DNA of 64,000 nucleotides. Source: Trichoplax adhaerens (taxonomy: Eukaryota; Placozoa; Uniplacotomia; Trichoplacea; Trichoplacidae). The stretch spans positions 3,988,008 to 4,052,007 of the forward strand of contig NW_002060943.1 of assembly GCF_000150275.1 (NCBI RefSeq), in the 5' to 3' direction. Shown one piece after another: positions 63,827 through 64,000 of the stretch. The notes beneath the pieces are model-generated. The model saw only the letters and a program-made list of their open reading frames with translations, ran no database searches and was not told the DNA's origin. A program made the position numbers and the translations under genes. The stretch's first letter is position 1; the number at the start of each line of letters is the position of its first letter.

Positions 63827-64000
63827 CTAATTAATTATAATTAATTATGATACATTTTAATGGTTGATCAACTTTCAGCTAGAAGCTGTATAAAGTAAAG
63901 AATGCTAATGAATTATTGCCATCAATGAATTGTTTCCCAAGAATATCAACAACAAAAGGAGGTAGTAACACTTCATTTTACTCTAGATATAAACAAATAC

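Overview
This is AT-rich eukaryotic DNA with compact, intron-dense animal genes. The gene set points to an early-branching metazoan: a Greatwall/MASTL kinase with its split kinase domain, a PH-coiled coil-TBC protein of the TBC1D2 type, an SH3-DH-BAR exchange factor of the DNMBP/Tuba class, ILVBL/HACL2, ZW10, a ZC3H4/6-type CCCH zinc-finger protein and V-ATPase subunit C. Genes span about 2-11 kb and most introns are 50-400 bp. Gene density and intron size fit a placozoan (Trichoplax/Hoilungia type), but that is inference; no sequence search was possible. All exon models were built by hand from splice sites, phase and remembered family sequence.
Layout, left to right: ZC3H4/6-like (+, 256-5428), convergent with ZW10 (-, 6278-11441); a repeat-bearing spacer; a 60-residue membrane micropeptide candidate (+, 13758-13940); ILVBL/HACL2 (+, about 16106 or 16609 to 20670), convergent with the SH3-SH3-DH-BAR gene (-, 23379-28444); a spacer with an 89-bp tandem repeat; a six-exon gene for a 289-residue helical protein (-, 31510-33467); an intronless GIY-YIG-like ORF (-, 34860-35159); ATP6V1C (+, 36866-40624), convergent with MASTL (-, 42376-45421); a 4.3-kb repeat block with 102-bp and 183-bp tandem arrays; TBC1D2-like (+, 49782-60919); and a gene fragment at the right edge (-).
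The genes do not form one pathway. They are housekeeping and cell-biology genes: transcription termination/RNA quality control, kinetochore and ER trafficking, ER 2-hydroxyacyl-CoA metabolism, Cdc42/actin control, V-ATPase, mitotic entry and Rab GAP activity.
The most notable points are a textbook U12-type AT-AC intron lying exactly between the second and third zinc fingers of the ZC3H4-like gene, a free-standing GIY-YIG ORF that looks like an intruder, dispersed clusters of a GTACTGTACAGTAC-type palindrome confined to spacers, a Greatwall kinase with an unusually short central insert, and a frame-preserving 102-bp minisatellite directly upstream of it. I did not find a clearly new multi-gene system.
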